Notes under the pieces: model-generated
What the model was told of the DNA's origin: nothing
Database searches by the model: none
What the model saw: the letters and a program-made list of their open reading frames with translations, nothing else
Part shown: positions 8,278-20,060 of the stretch, in pieces
How the letters are laid out: each line of letters begins with the position of its first letter
How positions within the stretch are numbered: position 1 is the stretch's first letter
Assembly (NCBI RefSeq): GCF_002091635.1
Contig: NZ_BDAC01000003.1
Location: 1-64,000 of the forward strand
Direction: 5' to 3'
Source of the DNA: Pseudomonas indica NBRC 103045
Lineage (GTDB): Bacteria; Pseudomonadota; Gammaproteobacteria; Pseudomonadales; Pseudomonadaceae
Length of the DNA: 64,000 nt
Made by a program: the position numbers and the translations under genes

Positions 8278-9063
8278 TTACTCAGTCAGATGAGCCAGCG
8301 GAAACAGTCGCCTGAAATTCGCGGTGGTTTGCACGGCAAACTCCTCGAAAGAAACCCCTCGCAGCTCCGCCATGAACTCGGCGACCTCTCGAACGTACTG
8401 TGGCAAATTCGGCTTGCCACGGTGAGGCACGGGCGCCAGATAAGGGGAATCGGTTTCCACCAACAGACGATCAGCCGGCACCTTGCGCGCGACATCGCGC
8501 AGAGCCTCGGCATTGCGGAACGTGACGATTCCGGACAGAGAAATATAGAAACCGATATCCAGCGCAGCCCTGGCCATTTCCCAGTCTTCGGTGAAGCAAT
8601 GGAGAACGCCCGCTTGCGGCAACGCCGCCTCGCGAAGCAGGGCAAGCGTATCGGCTCGAGCTTCCCGGGTATGCACGATGACCGGCTTACCGGTAACTTT
8701 CGCGGCCTCCAGATGCAGTCGGAAGGATTGCTGCTGGCGTTCCGCGGCCTCCGGCTCGTAGTGGTAATCCAACCCGGTTTCGCCAATCGCCACCACCCGA
8801 GGGTGGTTCAACTCGCGCAGCAGCCAATCCAGCGCTGGCTCCGCACCCGGTTCGAGGTCCAGAGGGTGCACGCCGATCGAACAGTCCACATCGGCATATC
8901 GCTCAGCCAAGTGCTTGACCGCTGCAGCGTTGTCGGCGCTCACGCCAATGCAGAGGAAATGGCCGACACCACGCGCTCGCGCAGCGTCCAGCGCCTTATC
9001 GAGGGAGCCATCATGGGCACCCAGATCGAGGCGATCGAGATGGCAATGGGAATCGACGAGCAT
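8278..9063 (-). CDS. tatD: TatD family metal-dependent hydrolase / DNase
   Basis: 261 aa. TIM-barrel metallohydrolase of the TatD family, linked to 3'-5' exonuclease activity and DNA repair or quality control. Metal-binding signatures are visible: the N-terminal DSHCHLDRL (HxH), AIGETGLDYHYE (glutamate), a HTREA histidine, a LHCFTEDWE histidine and the ETDSPYLAP aspartate near residue 205. It is the last gene of the minus-strand series holB-pilZ-tatD, 77 nt after pilZ, with a long hairpin in between. Confidence 0.93.
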   Translation of the reverse strand: MLVDSHCHLDRLDLGAHDGSLDKALDAARARGVGHFLCIGVSADNAAAVKHLAERYADVDCSIGVHPLDLEPGAEPALDWLLRELNHPRVVAIGETGLDYHYEPEAAERQQQSFRLHLEAAKVTGKPVIVHTREARADTLALLREAALPQAGVLHCFTEDWEMARAALDIGFYISLSGIVTFRNAEALRDVARKVPADRLLVETDSPYLAPVPHRGKPNLPQYVREVAEFMAELRGVSFEEFAVQTTANFRRLFPLAHLTE

Positions 9064-9085
9064 GGAGAAACCTCAATACGAAAGA

Positions 9086-9125
9086 CCGCAAGCCCAAGCT
9101 CTCGGCTGGCGCTCCCGGCTTGCGG
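9086..9125 (-). other. Hairpin in the pilZ-tatD gap
   Basis: A 9-bp perfect stem CCGCAAGCC / GGCTTGCGG encloses a 22-nt loop. On the minus strand it is followed by TCTTTCGT, a poor T tract, so at best it is a weak attenuator that could lower tatD expression relative to pilZ. Confidence 0.4.
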
Positions 9126-9140
9126 CTTGAGGCGTGTCAC

Positions 9141-9497
9141 TTACATCGTGTGGGTCGGCCGATCGGACTTCAAGGCGCCGGCCAGATAGGTTTCGATTTT
9201 GTTGCGGGCAGTATTGTCGCCGTCGTTGAACTGCACACCAACACCTGCGGCACGATTGCCTTGGGCGCCTTTCGGGGTGATCCAGACCACCTTTCCGGCT
9301 ACCGGAATCTTTTCAGGCTCATCCATCAGATTGAGCAGCATGAAAACTTCATCGCCGAGCTTGTAGCTCTTGTTGGTCGGAATGAACAAGCCACCGTTCT
9401 TAATGAAAGGCATATAGGCAGCGTACAGAACGGATTTGTCCTTGATGGTCAAGGACAGGATTCCGTTACGTGGCCCCAGATTCGGTGGCAGACTCAT
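9141..9497 (-). CDS. pilZ: Type IV pilus protein PilZ
   Basis: 118 aa. This is the founding PilZ protein, needed for type IV pilus assembly and twitching motility. It is thought to work with FimX and the PilB ATPase at the cytoplasmic face. It starts MSLPPNLGPRNGILSL. A longer in-frame extension exists upstream but MSLPP gives the family length. The c-di-GMP signature RxxxR and the D/NxSxxG motif are absent, as expected for the PilZ orphan type that does not bind the nucleotide. It lies 35 nt after holB in the replication and folate gene series, an arrangement conserved in P. aeruginosa. Confidence 0.96.
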   Translation of the reverse strand: MSLPPNLGPRNGILSLTIKDKSVLYAAYMPFIKNGGLFIPTNKSYKLGDEVFMLLNLMDEPEKIPVAGKVVWITPKGAQGNRAAGVGVQFNDGDNTARNKIETYLAGALKSDRPTHTM

Positions 9498-9532
9498 ACG
9501 ACGTTTCCCGGCTGAATTTCGGTGGGCCGATT

Positions 9533-12222
<2,690 letters not shown>

Positions 12223-12225
12223 GAA

Positions 12226-13041
12226 TCAGGAACCCAGGACGTCGCAGACAAGGGCTTGCAGTTTACGGGTCAGAGGACCAACGGGCCAGTCGCGCTCTTC
12301 CAACCTGATCACAGGCCAGACGCCATAGAGGCTGTTACAGAGGAAGATTTCATCAGCCTGCAGCAACTCCTCGTAGGCAATGTCTCTTACCTCGACGGAT
12401 ATGCCAGCAGCCTGCGCAATCGCCAGCACTTCTGCCCGCATGACTCCAGCCACACCGCAGCGGGACAGATCGGCGGTAACGAGCCGCCCGAGCCGGGCCA
12501 TGAACAGGTTGCTGAAGACCCCTTCGATCACACGCCCCGATACATCGCGCATCAACCCTTCGGCGAAGGCGGGGTCCTGCCACTCGGAACGGGCCAGGAC
12601 CTGTTCGAGTCGATTCAAGTGCTTCAGACCGGCGAGTGCCGGTTGCTCGGCGAGTCGGGTCCGACAGGAATACAGGCTGACGCCCCGTTCGGCATTGGCA
12701 AGAGGATAGGCCGGCAAGGCGCCGCCCTGAAGAATACGCCGCGCTTGCCCACCCACCGGAGGCGCGTAGCCACGCAGACCATCGCCCCTAGTCAGAATCA
12801 GCTTGACTACTCCGTCACCCAACACGGAACAGAATGCCAATAACTCAGACTCGATCAGCGCTTCATCGCAGGCCATTCCCAACCGGGTACGACCTTCGCT
12901 CAAACGCCGCAAATGCCGCTCCAGCAGGCGCGGCCGCCCCGCCCTGACGGCGATGGTCTCGAACAGACCATCGCCGTAGGCGAGCCCACGGTCCGTAACG
13001 GGCACATCACCCGCTGGCAGGCCGTCGACCCAGGTCAGCAT
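12226..13041 (-). CDS. pabC: Aminodeoxychorismate lyase
   Basis: 271 aa. PLP-dependent fold-type IV enzyme that converts 4-amino-4-deoxychorismate to p-aminobenzoate for folate synthesis. Visible family segments are the N-terminal VTDRGLAYGDGLFETI, the GLKHLNRLEQVLAR segment that carries the PLP lysine near residue 140, and the FLCNSLYGVWPV end. Its start ATG overlaps the fabF stop codon (TGATG), so translation is probably coupled. The fabF-pabC-mltG order is widely conserved. Confidence 0.94.
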   Translation of the reverse strand: MLTWVDGLPAGDVPVTDRGLAYGDGLFETIAVRAGRPRLLERHLRRLSEGRTRLGMACDEALIESELLAFCSVLGDGVVKLILTRGDGLRGYAPPVGGQARRILQGGALPAYPLANAERGVSLYSCRTRLAEQPALAGLKHLNRLEQVLARSEWQDPAFAEGLMRDVSGRVIEGVFSNLFMARLGRLVTADLSRCGVAGVMRAEVLAIAQAAGISVEVRDIAYEELLQADEIFLCNSLYGVWPVIRLEERDWPVGPLTRKLQALVCDVLGS

Positions 13042-14285
13042 CAGCCGGCAAACCGGCGGAACAGCAGCGAACCGTTGGTACCACCGAAACCGAAGGAGTT
13101 GGAAAGCACCACATCGATCGGCATGCTCTTGGCTTCATGCGGCACGAAATCGAGATCGCAGCCCTCATCCGGATCATCCAGGTTGATGGTCGGCGGAGCC
13201 ACCTGATCACGAATCGCCAGCACACTGAAGATCGCCTCGACAGCGCCTGCAGCACCGAGCAGATGCCCGGTCATCGACTTGGTCGAGCTGACGGACAGGC
13301 GATAAGCGTGATCGCCGAATACCGACTTGACCGCGGCCGCCTCGGCAAGGTCGCCAGCAGGCGTCGATGTGCCATGGGCATTGATGTACTGGACCTGCTC
13401 AGCATTCAGCCCGGCATCGCGAAGCGCATTCTTCATGCAACGCGCGGCACCGGCTCCATCTTCCGGCGGCGACGTCATGTGGAAGGCATCGCCACTCATG
13501 CCGAAACCGACCAGCTCGGCATAAATGTGGGCTCCACGCGCCTTGGCATGTTCCAGCTCTTCGAGCACCAGCGCACCGGCCCCGTCGGATAGGACAAAGC
13601 CGTCACGCCCCTTGTCCCAGGGACGGCTGGCACGGGTCGGCTCGTCATTGCGGGTAGACAAGGCACGCGCAGCGCCGAAGCCACCCAGGCCCAAACCGCA
13701 GGCCGCCATCTCGGAGCCACCGGCAACCATGACGTCAGCCTCGCCATAGGCGATATTACGGGCCGCCATGCCGATGCAATGGGTACCCGTCGTACAGGCG
13801 GTGGCGATTGCATAGTTCGGCCCCTGAAGCCCTAGGTGGATCGACAGGAAACCGGACACCATGTTGATGATCGAACCGGGCACGAAGAACGGCGATATGC
13901 GCCTAGGTCCCTGCTCGATCAAAGATTTGCAGTTGTTTTCGATATTGGTCAGGCCACCGATACCGGAGCCCATCGCCACACCGATGCGCTCACGGTTGGC
14001 ATCGGTCACTTCCAGACCCGAATCACGGACCGCCTGGAAACTGGCCGCCAAGCCGTATTGAATGAACAGGTCGAGCTTGCGTGCTTCTTTCGCCGAAAGA
14101 TATTCCTCGACGTTGAAGCCCTTCACCGATCCACCGAAGCGGGTGGAATAGGCGGAAAGGTCCATATGCTCGATGGGGCCAATGCCACTACGGCCGGCCA
14201 GAATGCCCTGCCAGCTGCTCGGCACATCGGTCCCCAGGGGCGACAACATGCCCATGCCGGTTACCACGACGCGTCTACGCGACAC
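13041..14285 (-). CDS. fabF: 3-oxoacyl-[acyl-carrier-protein] synthase II
   Basis: 414 aa. Condensing enzyme of fatty acid elongation. The Cys-His-His triad is present in [18 protein letters not shown] and [13 protein letters not shown]. The start is a GTG at 14285 preceded by AGGAG with 6-nt spacing. The ATG-like extension upstream lacks this site. It lies downstream of acpP beyond a terminator-like hairpin, so part of its transcription must read through or start in the gap. The stop codon overlaps the pabC start. Confidence 0.97.
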   Translation of the reverse strand: MSRRRVVVTGMGMLSPLGTDVPSSWQGILAGRSGIGPIEHMDLSAYSTRFGGSVKGFNVEEYLSAKEARKLDLFIQYGLAASFQAVRDSGLEVTDANRERIGVAMGSGIGGLTNIENNCKSLIEQGPRRISPFFVPGSIINMVSGFLSIHLGLQGPNYAIATACTTGTHCIGMAARNIAYGEADVMVAGGSEMAACGLGLGGFGAARALSTRNDEPTRASRPWDKGRDGFVLSDGAGALVLEELEHAKARGAHIYAELVGFGMSGDAFHMTSPPEDGAGAARCMKNALRDAGLNAEQVQYINAHGTSTPAGDLAEAAAVKSVFGDHAYRLSVSSTKSMTGHLLGAAGAVEAIFSVLAIRDQVAPPTINLDDPDEGCDLDFVPHEAKSMPIDVVLSNSFGFGGTNGSLLFRRFAG

Positions 14286-14316
14286 AGCTATCTCCTCTTG
14301 CACGTTTGCAACACTT

Positions 14317-14350
14317 AAAGAAAAACCGCACGCCTGTTAGGGCAGTGCGG
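14317..14350 (-). terminator. Terminator/attenuator between acpP and fabF
   Basis: On the minus strand the arms pair CCGCAC...GGC across about 25 nt (left arm 14326-14334, right arm 14341-14350, one mismatch) and lead into a T-rich run (14317-14325). It would cut most acpP transcripts before fabF, which fits the much higher demand for ACP. Confidence 0.8.
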
Positions 14351-14380
14351 CTTTTCCGTGTCGGGAACCCGACGATTACA

Positions 14381-14617
14381 TTACTGCGCGTGAGCGTTGA
14401 TGTAATCGATGGCTTCCTGAACGGTGGTGATCTTCTCAGCCTGCTCATCCGGAATTTCGGTCTCGAATTCCTCTTCTAGAGCCATCACCAGCTCGACAGT
14501 GTCAAGGGAGTCGGCGCCCAGGTCTTCAACGAAGGAAGCGCTGTTGGTGACTTCCTCTTCTTTGACGCCCAGTTGCTCGGCGACGATTTTCTTGACGCGT
14601 TCTTCGATGGTGCTCAT
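14381..14617 (-). CDS. acpP: Acyl carrier protein
   Basis: 78 aa, strongly acidic. Carries growing acyl chains on a phosphopantetheine arm attached to Ser37 in the motif [10 protein letters not shown]. The ribosome site AGGAGT lies 11 nt before the ATG. This site is the region that the RgsA-like RNA at 8191-8212 could cover by base pairing. The gene has its own promoter in the gap after fabG and a terminator behind it, so it can be expressed independently of the flanking fab genes. Confidence 0.99.
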
Positions 14618-14663
14618 ACCTTGTTTTCACTCCTATGGGAAAATCCGTGCAGCTGGGCTGCAG

Positions 14664-14691
14664 TGTATAGAAAGGGTTTTCAAACTTTCAA
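14664..14691 (-). promoter_or_regulatory. Sigma-70 promoter of acpP
   Basis: The minus-strand -35 is TTGAAA (14686-14691) and the -10 is TATACA (14664-14669), 16 nt apart. The predicted start near 14657 gives a leader of about 40 nt before the ATG. Confidence 0.6.
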
Positions 14692-14804
14692 GCCAAACGG
14701 CCGCTCCCCTTCAGCAACACATCAACAAGCCGTCTCACCCATTGCACTTTTGTAACGGATTCTAGACAGCCCTTATGACAGTTTTCTGAAGGAAGACGTC
14801 ACAT

Positions 14805-15548
14805 TCAAGCCATGTACATACCGCCATTCACTGGAATGGTAGCTCCTGTTACGTAAGCCGCACCGTCGGAAGCCAAGAAGGCCACGACACTGGCGATTTC
14901 CTCGGCCTGCCCCAGGCGCCCCAGCGGAATCTGGGTCAACAGCGCTTCCCGCTGGGAGTCGGGCAATTCGCGGGTCATATCGGTATCAATGAAGCCAGGA
15001 GCCACCGCATTGACGGTGATTGCACGCGATCCGACTTCCCGCGCCATCGCCCGGGTGAAACCCTCGAGCCCAGCCTTGGCGGCCGCGTAGTTGACTTGGC
15101 CGGCATTACCCATGGCACCCACGACCGAACCAATATTGATGATCCGCCCCCAACGGGCTTTTGTCATGCCGCGCAGCACGCCCTTGGACAGACGGAACAG
15201 GCTGTTGAGGTTGGTATTGATGACATCATGCCATTCGTCGTCTTTCATGCGCATCATCAGATTATCGCGCGTAATGCCGGCATTATTGACCAGGATCAGC
15301 GGCTGACCGAGATGCTGCTGAATGTGCTCCAAGGTACTGGCAACCGATTCGTCATTGGCGACATCCAACACCAGGCCGGCACCTTCGATACCATTGGCCT
15401 TGAGGGTTTCGGCGATACGCTCGGCACCGTTCGGGCTGGTGGCGGTGCCGATCACGACAGCTCCCTGGCGCCCCAACTCCAACGCAATGGCCTGACCGAT
15501 GCCTCGGCTCGCTCCGGTAACCAGCGCAACTTTACCTTGCAGACTCAT
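14805..15548 (-). CDS. fabG: 3-oxoacyl-[acyl-carrier-protein] reductase
   Basis: 247 aa. NADPH-dependent SDR enzyme for the first reduction of the fatty acid cycle. The cofactor motif TGASRGIG is at residues 11-18, NNAG at about 89-92, and the catalytic Ser/Tyr/Lys in IGSVVGAMGNAGQVNYAAAK. It follows fabD by 15 nt. The 186-nt gap behind it holds the acpP promoter. Confidence 0.97.
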   Translation of the reverse strand: MSLQGKVALVTGASRGIGQAIALELGRQGAVVIGTATSPNGAERIAETLKANGIEGAGLVLDVANDESVASTLEHIQQHLGQPLILVNNAGITRDNLMMRMKDDEWHDVINTNLNSLFRLSKGVLRGMTKARWGRIINIGSVVGAMGNAGQVNYAAAKAGLEGFTRAMAREVGSRAITVNAVAPGFIDTDMTRELPDSQREALLTQIPLGRLGQAEEIASVVAFLASDGAAYVTGATIPVNGGMYMA

Positions 15549-15563
15549 AGTCCTTCTCCTTGT

Positions 15564-16502
15564 TCAAGCCAAAGCGGCACGAGCAGCCGCAAAAGCTTCG
15601 GGGGTATCGAGATTATGCGTATTCACGCCCTTGACACAGCGCTTGTTCAAGCCGGAAAGCACCTTGCCAGGGCCGCATTCGACCAGCTCGGTCACACCGC
15701 TCTCAGCCAGACGGACCATGGATTCCACCCAACGCACCGGACTGTAAAGCTGGGCCAACAGGTCGCGCTTCAGAATGTCGAGATCGGATACCACGGCGGC
15801 GCTGACATTCTGGACCAGAGGAATCTCAGGCTTCTGCCAGTCGATCGCATTCACCGTTTCGGCAAAGCGCTCTGCGGCCGGACGCATCAATTCGCAATGC
15901 GACGGCACGCTGACCGGCAGCGCCATGGCACGTTTGGCACCGCGTGCCTTGCATGCCTCGATCGCCCGCTCGACCGCCGCCGCGGCGCCGGCCACCACAA
16001 CCTGGCCCGGCGCATTGAAATTCACTGCGCTGACCACTTCGCCCTGGGCCGCCTCGGCACAAGCAGCCAGCACATCGGCATCTTCCAGGCCAAGGATCGC
16101 GGCCATACCGCCCTGCCCGGCCGGAACCGCCTGCTGCATCAGCTGGCCGCGACGCTCGACCAGCCTCACTGCATCGGCCAGCCCCAGGCTGCCGGCAGCG
16201 ACCAGCGCCGAATATTCGCCAAGGCTGTGACCGGCCACGAAAGCGGGACGCACGCCGCCCTGGGCCAGCCACAGGCGCCACAACGCCACCGAAGCGGTGA
16301 GAATGGCTGGCTGGGTTTTGTCGGTCTGGTTGAGTTGCTCTTCCGGCCCCTGCTGGGTCAATGCCCAGAGATCGTAGCCAAGCGCCTCGGAAGCCTCAGC
16401 GAAGGCATCCAGCACCAGCGGCTGTTGAGCGCCCTGCTCGGCCAGCATGCCGAGCGACTGGGAGCCCTGGCCAGGGAAGACGAATGCGAGGGATGCGGAC
16501 AT
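15564..16502 (-). CDS. fabD: Malonyl-CoA:ACP transacylase
   Basis: 312 aa. Loads malonyl groups on ACP. The nucleophile serine is in the motif GHSLGEYSAL at about residue 92, with the N-terminal FVFPGQGSQ motif and a catalytic histidine in LPVSVPSHCELM. It lies between plsX (107-nt gap) and fabG (15 nt), the standard bacterial fab order. Confidence 0.97.
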   Translation of the reverse strand: MSASLAFVFPGQGSQSLGMLAEQGAQQPLVLDAFAEASEALGYDLWALTQQGPEEQLNQTDKTQPAILTASVALWRLWLAQGGVRPAFVAGHSLGEYSALVAAGSLGLADAVRLVERRGQLMQQAVPAGQGGMAAILGLEDADVLAACAEAAQGEVVSAVNFNAPGQVVVAGAAAAVERAIEACKARGAKRAMALPVSVPSHCELMRPAAERFAETVNAIDWQKPEIPLVQNVSAAVVSDLDILKRDLLAQLYSPVRWVESMVRLAESGVTELVECGPGKVLSGLNKRCVKGVNTHNLDTPEAFAAARAALA

Positions 16503-16609
16503 GTAAACAGTTCCCTATTGATCTTATCGTCGTGACATTCACGCTTGGCATAGCCAAACGGAACGAACTGACAGTTGGATGACAGCCCTTCGGGCGCAGT
16601 CACATCATC

Positions 16610-17620
16610 CTACAGCAAGAGATGCTCCAGACGGCCGTGAAGACGCTCCGGGAGATCTTCCTCAATCTCCTTGAGAGCCCGCCGAATGGCACTCTGGAAG
16701 CTCTCCGCCCCTGCGGAGCCGTGGCTTTTGATCACGATTCCCTGCAAGCCGAGAAAACTGGCGCCGTTGTAGCGCGCCGGCGCAAGATCAGCCTGCAGAC
16801 GACGCAGGAACGGCAGCGCCAGCGCCCCCACCATGCGAGCAACGACCCCTTGCCGGAACAGCTCGCCCATCCGAGCGGAGATCATGGCAGCCAACCCCTC
16901 GCTGGACTTCAGCAGGATGTTGCCGACGAAGCCATCGCAAACGACCACATCGGCCGCCCCACGAAACAGCCCATCCCCTTCGACGTAGCCGATGTAGTTA
17001 ATCCCAGAGGCCTGCTGCAACAGACTCGCAGCCAGCTTGACCTGCTGGTTGCCCTTGACGTCTTCGGTGCCTACGTTGAGCAAAGCCACTCGAGGGCGAT
17101 CGATGCCGAGCGCCTCCGCCGCGACAGCTCCCATGACAGCGAACTGATAGAGATGCTCCGCACTGCAATCCACATTCGCGCCGAGATCAAGAAGATGGCA
17201 ATGCCCTTTTTCGGTAGGCACCGCCGTCACCATCGCCGGTCGATCGATACCTGGCAATGTTTTCAGGACATAACGGGACAGCGCCATCAACGCCCCCGTA
17301 TTACCGGCGCTGACACAGGCACGAGCCTGGCCGTTACGCACCAGTTCCAGAGCCACGCGCATGGAAGAGTCCGGCTTGCCGCGCAAGGCCTGTGCGGGCC
17401 GCTCATCCATCCCGATGACTTCACCGGCATGCTGAATGCGCAGACGAACGCGATCCACATCCCGGCCACGGGCAATCAATTCTTCAAGGAGGGGGGCTTG
17501 ACCGACAAGGGTCAGGTGCAGCGAGGGGAAAGAGGCCAAACAGGCAAGGCTGGCCGGAACAATGCAGTGGGGACCGAAGTCCCCACCCATTGCGTCAATC
17601 GCGATGATCGGAGCGGACAA
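16610..17620 (-). CDS. plsX: Phosphate acyltransferase PlsX
   Basis: 336 aa. Peripheral membrane enzyme that makes acyl-phosphate from acyl-ACP, feeding PlsY-dependent phospholipid synthesis. Typical segments are [13 protein letters not shown] at the N-terminus, [32 protein letters not shown] and [16 protein letters not shown]. It follows rpmF by 3 nt, the classical rpmF-plsX-fab arrangement that ties ribosome and membrane synthesis. Confidence 0.97.
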   Translation of the reverse strand: MSAPIIAIDAMGGDFGPHCIVPASLACLASFPSLHLTLVGQAPLLEELIARGRDVDRVRLRIQHAGEVIGMDERPAQALRGKPDSSMRVALELVRNGQARACVSAGNTGALMALSRYVLKTLPGIDRPAMVTAVPTEKGHCHLLDLGANVDCSAEHLYQFAVMGAVAAEALGIDRPRVALLNVGTEDVKGNQQVKLAASLLQQASGINYIGYVEGDGLFRGAADVVVCDGFVGNILLKSSEGLAAMISARMGELFRQGVVARMVGALALPFLRRLQADLAPARYNGASFLGLQGIVIKSHGSAGAESFQSAIRRALKEIEEDLPERLHGRLEHLLL

Positions 17621-17623
17621 GGA

Positions 17624-17806
17624 TTACTCGTCAGCGCCCTTGTCGATCACTTTGCGACCACGATAGAAGCCGTCCGGGGACACGTGGTGGCGCAGATGCA
17701 CTTCACCGGTGCTCTTCTCGACGGACAGAGCGTTGGACTCCAGCGCGTCGTGGGAGCGACGCATGTCGCGCGCGGAACGGGATTTTTTGTTCTGCTGAAC
17801 AGCCAT
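17624..17806 (-). CDS. rpmF: 50S ribosomal protein L32
   Basis: 60 aa, basic. The N-terminus [20 protein letters not shown] and the [15 protein letters not shown] segment are typical of L32. The zinc-binding cysteines found in some L32 proteins are absent (the protein has no Cys), so this is the C-minus form. It is located between yceD and plsX, as in E. coli. Confidence 0.98.
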   Translation of the reverse strand: MAVQQNKKSRSARDMRRSHDALESNALSVEKSTGEVHLRHHVSPDGFYRGRKVIDKGADE

Positions 17807-17819
17807 AACTAATTAACTC

Positions 17820-18347
17820 CTAAACGTTTGGGTCACGCTTTAACTGCGCCAGTACGCTGAACGGGTTGGACCGCGATACCTCGTCCTCGCTCGGCTCAGG
17901 CTCTTCGAGACCGACCGGATGCTGGCAAACTTCAGGGTCATGGAGCGGAACAATGGGCAGGGCGAGCAACAGCTCATCCTCGACCAACGTCAGCAGATCC
18001 AAAGGATCCTCATCCACTTCCAGCACGTCGTAACCTTTGGGTAGAGACTGGGTGTTCGCCCCGGCCTTCACCACAGCGTAATCACACTCGCTATGGATCG
18101 GCAGAGCGACCAGCTCAAGACAGCGCTGGCAAACCATCTTTACCTCTACGTCGAGTTCGCTATGGATAACCACAGCCCTTTGCTCGTTACGCCCGAAAGC
18201 AAGCTTCGCGCGCACGACCCCGGCATTTTCAGCCAAGGGCTCGCAAAGTCTCGGCAAATCGGCCAGCGACAACTCCCCTTCGAGGGTAACGTCGCGATCA
18301 GCCAATTTGCGCGGATCGACATGAGGTGGAATAGGCCCATTCAACAT
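17820..18347 (-). CDS. yceD: YceD (DUF177) protein, large ribosomal subunit RNA accumulation factor
   Basis: 175 aa. DUF177 family: a pair of cysteines in VKMVCQRCLELV near residue 76 and a second pair around the HDPEVCQHP segment near 140. Members are needed for normal 23S rRNA accumulation in some organisms and nearly always precede rpmF. The ATG start has no ribosome binding site and lies only 9 nt after a -10 box, so translation may be leaderless. It is first in the yceD-rpmF-plsX-fabDG series. Confidence 0.9.
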   Translation of the reverse strand: MLNGPIPPHVDPRKLADRDVTLEGELSLADLPRLCEPLAENAGVVRAKLAFGRNEQRAVVIHSELDVEVKMVCQRCLELVALPIHSECDYAVVKAGANTQSLPKGYDVLEVDEDPLDLLTLVEDELLLALPIVPLHDPEVCQHPVGLEEPEPSEDEVSRSNPFSVLAQLKRDPNV

Positions 18348-18356
18348 AGGCGCAGC

Positions 18357-18385
18357 ATTCTAGGGATGCCCCTCCCCCCTGTCAA
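18357..18385 (-). promoter_or_regulatory. Strong sigma-70 promoter of the yceD-rpmF-plsX operon
   Basis: A perfect -35 TTGACA (18380-18385) is 17 nt from -10 TAGAAT (18357-18362) on the minus strand. The start site expected 6-8 nt downstream would be only 1-4 nt before the yceD ATG. Confidence 0.8.
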
Positions 18386-18451
18386 AGGAAATTCGGCCTG
18401 TCCGCCATCGAAACCGACAGCTAGAATCTCCGCTTATCAAGGAGAACCTTC

Positions 18452-19030
18452 ATGCAACCCCTTGTACTCGCTTCCAGCTCTCCCTACCGGCGAGAGCTCC
18501 TCGCCCGCTTGCGCCTGCCTTTTACCTGGCAATCACCCGACATCGATGAAACCAGACACCCCGAAGAGCCGGCCGAAGCCCTGGTCCGTCGGCTCGCAGA
18601 AGAAAAGGCCAGAGCCCTCGCAGACAGCTACCCGCACCACCTGATCATCGGCTCCGATCAGGTAGCCACACTCGGAGAGCAGATTCTCGGTAAACCCCAC
18701 GAACACGCCAAAGCCAGGGAACAACTGCAGGCCGCCAGCGGTAACAGCGTGACCTTCCTCACCGGCCTGGCCCTGCTCAACACCGCGACAGGCCGCTGCC
18801 AGACGGATTGCATTCCTTTCACCGTGCACTTCCGCCCCCTGAAGCCAGCCAGCATCGAGCGCTATCTGGAAGCGGAGCGCCCGTACGATTGCGCTGGCAG
18901 CTTCAAGTCGGAGGGATTGGGCATCAGCCTGTTTCGCGCAACCGACGGGGTAGACGCCACCAGCCTGATCGGGCTTCCGTTGATCCGATTGATCGACATG
19001 CTGCTTGCCGAAAGTATCGAAATACCCTAA
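18452..19030 (+). CDS. maf: Maf-like nucleotide pyrophosphatase (YceF subfamily)
   Basis: 192 aa. The Maf/YceF family hydrolyses non-canonical or modified nucleoside triphosphates; the YceF branch prefers m7GTP. Family motifs are LASSSPYRRELLARL at the N-terminus, DIDETRHPEEPAEALVRRLAEEKA, IGSDQVA near residue 69, and YDCAGSFKSEGLGISLF. AAGGAG lies 7 nt before the ATG. It is divergent from yceD, an arrangement also seen in E. coli (yceF next to yceD). Confidence 0.92.
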   Translation: MQPLVLASSSPYRRELLARLRLPFTWQSPDIDETRHPEEPAEALVRRLAEEKARALADSYPHHLIIGSDQVATLGEQILGKPHEHAKAREQLQAASGNSVTFLTGLALLNTATGRCQTDCIPFTVHFRPLKPASIERYLEAERPYDCAGSFKSEGLGISLFRATDGVDATSLIGLPLIRLIDMLLAESIEIP

Positions 19031-19058
19031 CGAAAGGCCCGGAAAACCGGGCCTTTCG
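19031..19058. terminator. Bidirectional terminator between maf and the S49 peptidase gene
   Basis: A perfect 12-bp inverted repeat CGAAAGGCCCGG / CCGGGCCTTTCG with an AAAA loop lies right after the maf stop codon. It separates convergent genes, although T tracts beyond the stem are short. Confidence 0.8.
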
Positions 19059-19066
19059 TTATCGAA

Positions 19067-20041
19067 TCAACGCAGCTGCGCTCCTTGCAACCCCATCCAC
19101 AAGGACAGTTGCTCCACCACGCCCGTACCCAGCTTTTTGGCGAAGCGGTCGATAGGGCTCTCCTGAACGGTGTAATCCACCATCTCCTCGGCCCCGATGA
19201 TCTCCCGCGCCACGTAGCTGCTGCTTCCCAGGCTATCGACCAGCCCCAACTGCAGCGCCTGTTCGCCGGACCAGACCAGACCAGAGAATAACTCCGGGCT
19301 TTCCTTCAGACGATCACCCCGCCCTCGCCTGACACTATCGATGAACTGTCGATGGGTCGTTTCCAGCACACCCTGCCAAAAACGAACCTCGTCCTCTTTC
19401 TGCGGCAGGAACGGATCGAGGAAAGCCTTATGCTCACCCGCCGTGTAGACGCGCCGCTCGACACCGAGCTTTTCCATCAGATCGACAAATCCGAAGCTGG
19501 CCGCCGTCACACCGATGGAGCCGACAAGACTGGCTTTGTCGGCATAGATCTCGTCCGCCGCACTGGCGATGTAGTAAGCACCGGACGCACCGGCATCAGC
19601 GATCACCGCGTAGAGCTTGATGTCTTTGTGCAAGCCACGCAGGCGACGAATCTCGTCATAGATATAACCGGACTGAACAGGGCTACCCCCGGGGCTGTTG
19701 ATCCGCAGGATCACCCCCTTGGTCTTCGGATCTTCGAATGCCTTTCGCAAGGCACCAACGACGTTGTCGGCACTGGCCGCCTCCTTGTCCGCAATCAAGC
19801 CCCGAATCTCGATCAACGCCGTATGGCTCTCAGCTCGCCCAGCGGACGAACCAAGATTCAAGGCCGGGGAGAAGACAATCAGCGCTCCGAACAGGTAAAT
19901 GAATACCAGCAGCTTGAAGAATATCCCCCAACGACGGGAACGCCGCTGCTCCTGCACGCTTGCCAGCAGGGCTTTTTCGAGCAGTTTCCAGCTTCTCTCG
20001 TCATCCGCCCCAGAAGCCGGCGCCTTCCATTCATCCGACAT
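19067..20041 (-). CDS. S49 family signal peptide peptidase (SppA-like, short form)
   Basis: 324 aa. Membrane-anchored serine peptidase that degrades signal peptide remnants. One membrane helix at about residues 39-60, then the S49 domain. The Ser-Lys dyad can be assigned: Ser153 in DAGASGAYYIAS and Lys205 in GEHKAFLDPF, with the spacing of 52 found in short SppA enzymes. It has a single S49 domain, unlike the double-length E. coli SppA. It is next to a HAD phosphatase and rluC on the same strand. Confidence 0.93.
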   Translation of the reverse strand: MSDEWKAPASGADDERSWKLLEKALLASVQEQRRSRRWGIFFKLLVFIYLFGALIVFSPALNLGSSAGRAESHTALIEIRGLIADKEAASADNVVGALRKAFEDPKTKGVILRINSPGGSPVQSGYIYDEIRRLRGLHKDIKLYAVIADAGASGAYYIASAADEIYADKASLVGSIGVTAASFGFVDLMEKLGVERRVYTAGEHKAFLDPFLPQKEDEVRFWQGVLETTHRQFIDSVRRGRGDRLKESPELFSGLVWSGEQALQLGLVDSLGSSSYVAREIIGAEEMVDYTVQESPIDRFAKKLGTGVVEQLSLWMGLQGAQLR

Positions 20042-20060
20042 CTCATTCCACCTCGATCAT

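Noticed and set aside
8082-8315. 77-codon frame over the RgsA-like gene
   Set aside because: It crosses the sRNA terminator and the end of tatD, with no ribosome site or family match.
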